In this document: in pieces, positions 5,558 to 8,155 of the stretch
Numbering within the stretch: the first letter of the stretch is position 1
Layout: each line of letters begins with the position of its first letter
NCBI GenBank assembly: GCA_900547835.1
Contig: URIJ01000093.1
Span: 1-8,155 of the forward strand
Direction: 5' to 3'
Length of the DNA: 8,155 nucleotides
From: an uncultured Collinsella sp.
Lineage (GTDB): Bacteria; Actinomycetota; Coriobacteriia; Coriobacteriales; Coriobacteriaceae
Made by a program: the position numbers and the translations under genes
The notes under the pieces: model-generated
What the model saw: only the letters and a program-made list of their open reading frames with translations
What the model was told of the DNA's origin: nothing
Database searches by the model: none

Positions 5558-6788
5558 ATCCCTTATGAGCGTTGATGCCCGGGGTGTATCCGCCAAACGG
5601 GTCCTCGATGGAGCACACGCCCGAGGGGGCGAGCGGATCGCGCTTACCGGCCAGCTTGTCGTGATGCATGGTCTCGATATAGGCAAGCACCAGCGGCGCC
5701 ACGCCCTTCGCATCGTTTTTGACGATAGGCTCGCTCATGTAGTAATCAAACGTGCCCTCGCGGTGCGCGGTGTTTCCCAAGCCCGCAACCAGGCAGATGT
5801 TGTCGAGCGCCAGCTGGCCATCGTGCTCGGAAAGGCAGGTCTCGCAGATGCCGTCGAAGGCGCGACGGCCGTACTGGTAGTAGCGCTCACCCAACACGCC
5901 CAGACGCACGCCCTTCATGATGGCGTTGGCAAAGATCGCGCTGCCCGACTCCTCCAGGTAGTTGGGGGCGATATTGGGCAGGTTGATGACCTGATGCCAC
6001 ATGCCGGTCTTCTCGTCTTGATACGGCAGCATGGCGTCAATCAGGTCGTGGAACATCTTGCGGATCTCGTCCTTCTCGGCCGACATCGAAGGCGGCATAA
6101 GCTCCCACGTGTCGATGAGCGCCATGGCAAACCAGCCCTCGGCGCGCAGCCAGAAGTTAGCCGAAAGGCCGGTGACCGGGTCGCACCAGAACTGCTTGCG
6201 GCTCGCGTCGTAAGCGTGATAGTACAGACCATTGAGGGGGTTGCGCATCAGGTCGTGCACGACCTGGAACATATGGAAGCTATCTGAGCAGGCACGACGG
6301 TTGTGGAAACTCAGCTCGTACTGCATGTAGAACGGCTGCGCCATATACATGCCGTCGAGCCAGATCTGGTTGGGGTAGACGGCCTTGTGCCAAAACACGC
6401 CCTCTTTGGTACGCGGCTGGGTTTCGAGCTGACGATAGATGGTATCCATGGCCGCACGATACTTGGGCTTGCCCACCAGGTCATAGAGCTTGTAGAGGGT
6501 CTTGCCCGCATTAACGTTATCGAGGTTGTACTCCTCGGGGTTGTAATGTTTGATGGTACCGTCGTCCTGGACAAAGAAATCGATGTAGTCGTCGGCGAAC
6601 GTCAGGTAGCGCTGCTCACCCGTGATCTCGTACAGCTCGATGAGCGCCTTGATCATGCAGCCGTCGATATAGTTCCAGGTGTTCTCCTTACCGGCACGGA
6701 GCTTTTCGATGTTCCAGGCCGGCGCCTGCGGCGTAGAGGTTTCGATCAACTGCTCGATATAACGGTCCAGAATCTGATTGCAACCCAT
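5550..6788 (-). CDS. Unsaturated uronyl hydrolase, GH105/GH88 family (YteR-like)
   Basis: A 412-residue (alpha/alpha)6-barrel glycoside hydrolase. The family hydrates the 4,5-unsaturated uronic acid left at the non-reducing end of oligosaccharides by polysaccharide lyases, releasing it. Recognisable blocks are A-G-K-E-N-T-W-N-Y-I-D-G (32-43), Y-N-L-D-N-V-N-A-G-K (87-96), the strongest block W-H-K-A-V-Y-P-N-Q-I-W-L-D-G-M-Y-M-A-Q-P-F (133-153) and A-E-G-W-F-A-M-A-L. D145, near the position of the YteR catalytic Asp, is the likely general acid, and D90 matches the second conserved Asp of the clan. There is no signal peptide, so it acts on imported oligosaccharides. Length is close to normal for the family. 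ATG at 6788 follows GAGGGG by six bases. Substrate could be rhamnogalacturonan-, glycosaminoglycan- or alginate-like; GH105 is favoured over GH88. Confidence 0.9.
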   Translation of the reverse strand: MGCNQILDRYIEQLIETSTPQAPAWNIEKLRAGKENTWNYIDGCMIKALIELYEITGEQRYLTFADDYIDFFVQDDGTIKHYNPEEYNLDNVNAGKTLYKLYDLVGKPKYRAAMDTIYRQLETQPRTKEGVFWHKAVYPNQIWLDGMYMAQPFYMQYELSFHNRRACSDSFHMFQVVHDLMRNPLNGLYYHAYDASRKQFWCDPVTGLSANFWLRAEGWFAMALIDTWELMPPSMSAEKDEIRKMFHDLIDAMLPYQDEKTGMWHQVINLPNIAPNYLEESGSAIFANAIMKGVRLGVLGERYYQYGRRAFDGICETCLSEHDGQLALDNICLVAGLGNTAHREGTFDYYMSEPIVKNDAKGVAPLVLAYIETMHHDKLAGKRDPLAPSGVCSIEDPFGGYTPGINAHKGCE

Positions 6789-6813
6789 TGCTGTCCCCTC
6801 TGACGTTATTGAT

Positions 6814-6829
6814 GGGTGAACGTTTCCCC
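6814..6829. promoter_or_regulatory. Palindromic operator candidate O2 (downstream copy)
   Basis: GGGTGAACGTTTCCCC is a palindrome around AACGTT with GGG/CCC ends and two mismatched positions per half. It shares GGGTGAACGTT with O1, centre-to-centre 41 bp. It lies 26-41 bases before the hydrolase ATG, downstream of the expected transcription start, where a bound repressor would block elongation or loop to O1. The central CG and inverted symmetry resemble LacI-family operators. No regulator gene is visible in the window. Confidence 0.5.
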
Positions 6830-6848
6830 TAGTGTAACGCGAACGGGG

Positions 6849-6854
6849 ATTATA
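6849..6854 (-). promoter_or_regulatory. Candidate -10 box of the uronyl hydrolase promoter
   Basis: The minus strand reads TATAAT from 6854 to 6849, a perfect -10 consensus about 60 bases before the ATG at 6788. With a 16-bp spacer the -35 would be ATTATA (6876-6871), only three of six matches to TTGACA, so the promoter may need an activator or be weak. The spacer is exactly occupied by operator candidate O1. Expected start of transcription is near 6842. Confidence 0.5.
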
Positions 6855-6870
6855 GGGTGAACGTTAACCC
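6855..6870. promoter_or_regulatory. Palindromic operator candidate O1 (in the -35/-10 spacer)
   Basis: GGGTGAACGTTAACCC is a palindrome around AACGTT with a single mismatched position per half. It fills the spacer between the candidate -35 and -10, so a bound protein would exclude RNA polymerase. It pairs with O2 at four helical turns' distance (41 bp). A LacI-type sugar-responsive repressor is the natural guess; this is inference from operator shape only. Confidence 0.55.
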
Positions 6871-6883
6871 TATAATCCCCGTG

Positions 6884-6907
6884 AACGGCAAACTTTTAAC
6901 GGCAAAC
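6884..6907. repeat. Short tandem duplication across the SGNH stop codon
   Basis: AACGGCAAAC occurs at 6884-6893 and again at 6898-6907, a 14-base period. On the minus strand GTTTGCCGTT is followed by AAAA and a second GTTTGCCGTT, and the stop TAA (6898-6896) falls at the join. It looks like a replication-slippage duplication that spans the last codons. Confidence 0.5.
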
Positions 6908-7564
6908 GGCGGTGAGGCCCGCAGCGATGCGATGCGCCAGGCGCTCATAGCCGGCAGGGCTGTAATGCAGACCGTCCGGCATGTAGAGCTCGCGGTGCTC
7001 CGGCAAAAACGGGCTGATGCCGCTTTGCGCATACAGGTCAATCACCGGAACGGAGTAACGGTCACAGACCTCCAGCATCGCTCGCACGTAGGCGTCTTGC
7101 GTCAGACCCAAATGGTTCGCCTCATCGCTTGCCGGGATATCCTTCTCGTGCTTACCACTCGTCTTGCATGGCGTCATAAACACGAGCTTTGCCTGAGGTG
7201 AGCGCGCCGTGATGGTTCGGATCAGATAGTCGACCGCACCATAGAACTCATGCACATCGGTGCTGCCCAACTCGCCAAGCGGCACGTTGCGGCTAAAGTC
7301 GTTAACGCCGCCAAAGACAACATAGACATCGGCCGCATCGTCGATGCCGTCCAAGCGCTCGACAAATGAATCGGTACGGTCGGCCTTGATGGCGATACGC
7401 GAACCCTTGATGCCAAAGTTCTCGACGACTGCACCTCCCAGCAACGCGCCCAGATGCGAAGTCCAAGAGATGTCGTTGCCGCCTGCGCCGCATCCGTTAT
7501 CCCCCCATGTGGTCGAATCGCCAAAGCAGCAAATGGTCGATTCACTCAAGTTCTTCGTTTCCAT
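6896..7564 (-). CDS. SGNH/GDSL-type esterase
   Basis: A 222-residue SGNH-fold hydrolase. Block I is C-F-G-D-S-T-T-W-G (13-21) with nucleophile S17, block II G-I-K-G-S-R (51-56), block III G-G-V-N-D-F (85-90) with oxyanion N88, and block V P-D-G-L-H-Y-S (196-202) with D197 and H200. All four blocks are intact and the length is normal. There is no signal peptide or membrane segment, so it is cytoplasmic. Start ATG at 7564 is chosen because GAGGAGAAG lies just upstream and similarity starts here; the open frame continues to 7723 but that part overlaps the preceding esterase gene. Position between another esterase and a uronyl hydrolase suggests it removes acetyl or other acyl groups from oligosaccharides, as rhamnogalacturonan or xylan acetylesterases of this fold do. 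The exact acyl group is inference. Confidence 0.9.
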   Translation of the reverse strand: METKNLSESTICCFGDSTTWGDNGCGAGGNDISWTSHLGALLGGAVVENFGIKGSRIAIKADRTDSFVERLDGIDDAADVYVVFGGVNDFSRNVPLGELGSTDVHEFYGAVDYLIRTITARSPQAKLVFMTPCKTSGKHEKDIPASDEANHLGLTQDAYVRAMLEVCDRYSVPVIDLYAQSGISPFLPEHRELYMPDGLHYSPAGYERLAHRIAAGLTAVCR

Positions 7565-7632
7565 AATCTTCTCCTCATCCGCCCATTGGCGGCCATACAG
7601 GTACGTACCGTTATTTGCAGCATGCCAAGGGG

Positions 7633-8155
7633 CTATGCACGGTCGCATTTCGCAACGTGCGAATCGAGCCATTCGATATCCTCGACAAGATGTGTCACTC
7701 CCAGATGGTGTCCACCCGGACACACCTCGTGCCGCAGAGCATCTCTGCGGCCCAGCAACTTGTAGGCATCGCGCACGATCTTGAGCTGTTCATCGACATT
7801 TTTCAGCCCGCGCGAACCGTTCAGATGATCTTCTTCGCAGCTCTGCACTAACAACGGGCGCGGCGCAATAAGCGAGGCAATATCGCCCATGTCGAGTAAG
7901 CGCCAAAGTCCGGGTGTGTAGTTGCAGCTGCAATTGCCATTGAGGTGCAGCAGTGAATCAGCGACACCGTACAGATAGCCCGAGACAAACGCCTTGCGCA
8001 CACGCGGGTCGAGTGCGGCCAGGTACAACGTCATGTAGCCGCCACCCGAAAAACCAAAGCAACCCAGGTCATCCATGGCAATATCGCCGCGTGTCGCCAG
8101 GTAATCAATCAAGCGCATGTTGTCCCAGGCGTTGAGGCCCGCGACCGTAAGACCC
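7633..8155 (-). CDS. Alpha/beta-hydrolase (acetyl-esterase / dienelactone-hydrolase-like), 3' part only
   Basis: The C-terminal 173 residues of an alpha/beta-hydrolase; the frame is open to the right edge, so the N-terminal half lies outside. The nucleophile elbow is G-C-F-G-F-S-G-G-G (Ser at residue 36 of the visible part). The acid is probably the Asp of S-C-E-E-D-H (residue 109), and the histidine is in G-G-H-H (149). C-N-Y-T-P-G-L-W-R-L-L-D-M-G-D-I-A followed by I-A-P-R-P-L-L resembles the large Abhydrolase_7 / acetyl-xylan-esterase-like group of carbohydrate clusters. It has several cysteines, including an N-C-S-C-N segment. It ends at TAG 7633-7635, 68 bases before the SGNH start, likely one operon. 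It probably removes ester groups from oligosaccharides; the specificity is unknown. The ATG at 8118 is internal, since similarity continues upstream of it. Confidence 0.85.
   Translation of the reverse strand, partial: GLTVAGLNAWDNMRLIDYLATRGDIAMDDLGCFGFSGGGYMTLYLAALDPRVRKAFVSGYLYGVADSLLHLNGNCSCNYTPGLWRLLDMGDIASLIAPRPLLVQSCEEDHLNGSRGLKNVDEQLKIVRDAYKLLGRRDALRHEVCPGGHHLGVTHLVEDIEWLDSHVAKCDRA

Larger units (their letters stand above)
6843..6882 (-). terminator. 16-bp perfect inverted repeat after the SGNH gene (possible terminator, overlaps promoter)
   Basis: ACGGGGATTATAGGGT (6843-6858) and its exact complement (6867-6882) are separated by 8 bases. The repeat starts 13 bases past the SGNH stop codon on the minus strand. 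As RNA it would form a very stable hairpin, but no T run follows, so termination is uncertain. It encloses operator candidate O1 and places a TATAAT on each strand, so it may be primarily a DNA-level control element. Confidence 0.45.

Noticed and set aside
5451..6287. 278-codon plus-strand open frame
   Set aside because: Antisense shadow of the uronyl hydrolase and isomerase; no recognisable motif.
7579..7592. CCGCC-CATT-GGCGG hairpin between the two esterase genes
   Set aside because: Five base pairs without a T run in a GC-rich gap is expected by chance; not strong enough to call a terminator or attenuator.
6896..7723. Longer 275-residue version of the SGNH esterase
   Set aside because: The extra 53 residues overlap the preceding esterase gene in another frame and show no pattern. 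ATG at 7564 has a good GAGGAG site.

Overview
The window is GC-rich bacterial DNA in which every credible gene lies on the minus strand, so transcription runs from high to low coordinates. Codon use, the protein styles and the gene mix fit a gut Actinomycetota of the class Coriobacteriia, most like Collinsella. That placement is a judgement from sequence style, not from a database search.

Right part (8155 to about 4643): a carbohydrate-processing cluster. It opens with the 3' part of an alpha/beta-hydrolase esterase that runs off the right edge. An SGNH/GDSL esterase follows, then a GH105/GH88-type unsaturated uronyl hydrolase, then a TIM-barrel sugar isomerase/epimerase that overlaps the hydrolase by about 8 bases. 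Together they would deacylate and dismantle unsaturated uronic-acid oligosaccharides left by a polysaccharide lyase and feed the sugar into metabolism. Between the SGNH gene and the hydrolase is a compact control region. It has two 16-bp GGG-AACGTT-CCC palindromes with centres 41 bp apart, a consensus TATAAT on the minus strand, and a 16-bp perfect inverted repeat.

Middle part (4540 to 1177): two flavin/iron-sulfur oxidoreductases. The first is a GltD/NfnB-like FAD-NAD(P) protein with two N-terminal cysteine clusters. The second is a 649-residue Old-Yellow-Enzyme/dienoyl-CoA-reductase-type enzyme with one 4Fe-4S motif. A 19-bp perfect inverted repeat followed by a T run on the minus strand lies between them, so they are probably separate transcription units.

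Left part (1 to about 1177): a stretch of broken pieces. The last 48 codons of an ADP-ribosylglycohydrolase abut the stop codon of the reductase. About 400 bases with no recognisable gene follow, then a small, very basic protein of a type I associate with prophages. Next is a flavodiiron-protein fragment missing both its metallo-beta-lactamase domain and most of its flavodoxin domain, and finally the first nine codons of a rubredoxin at the left edge. This looks like a deletion or rearrangement scar, though an assembly chimera is not excluded. No rRNA, tRNA, CRISPR array or intact mobile element was seen.
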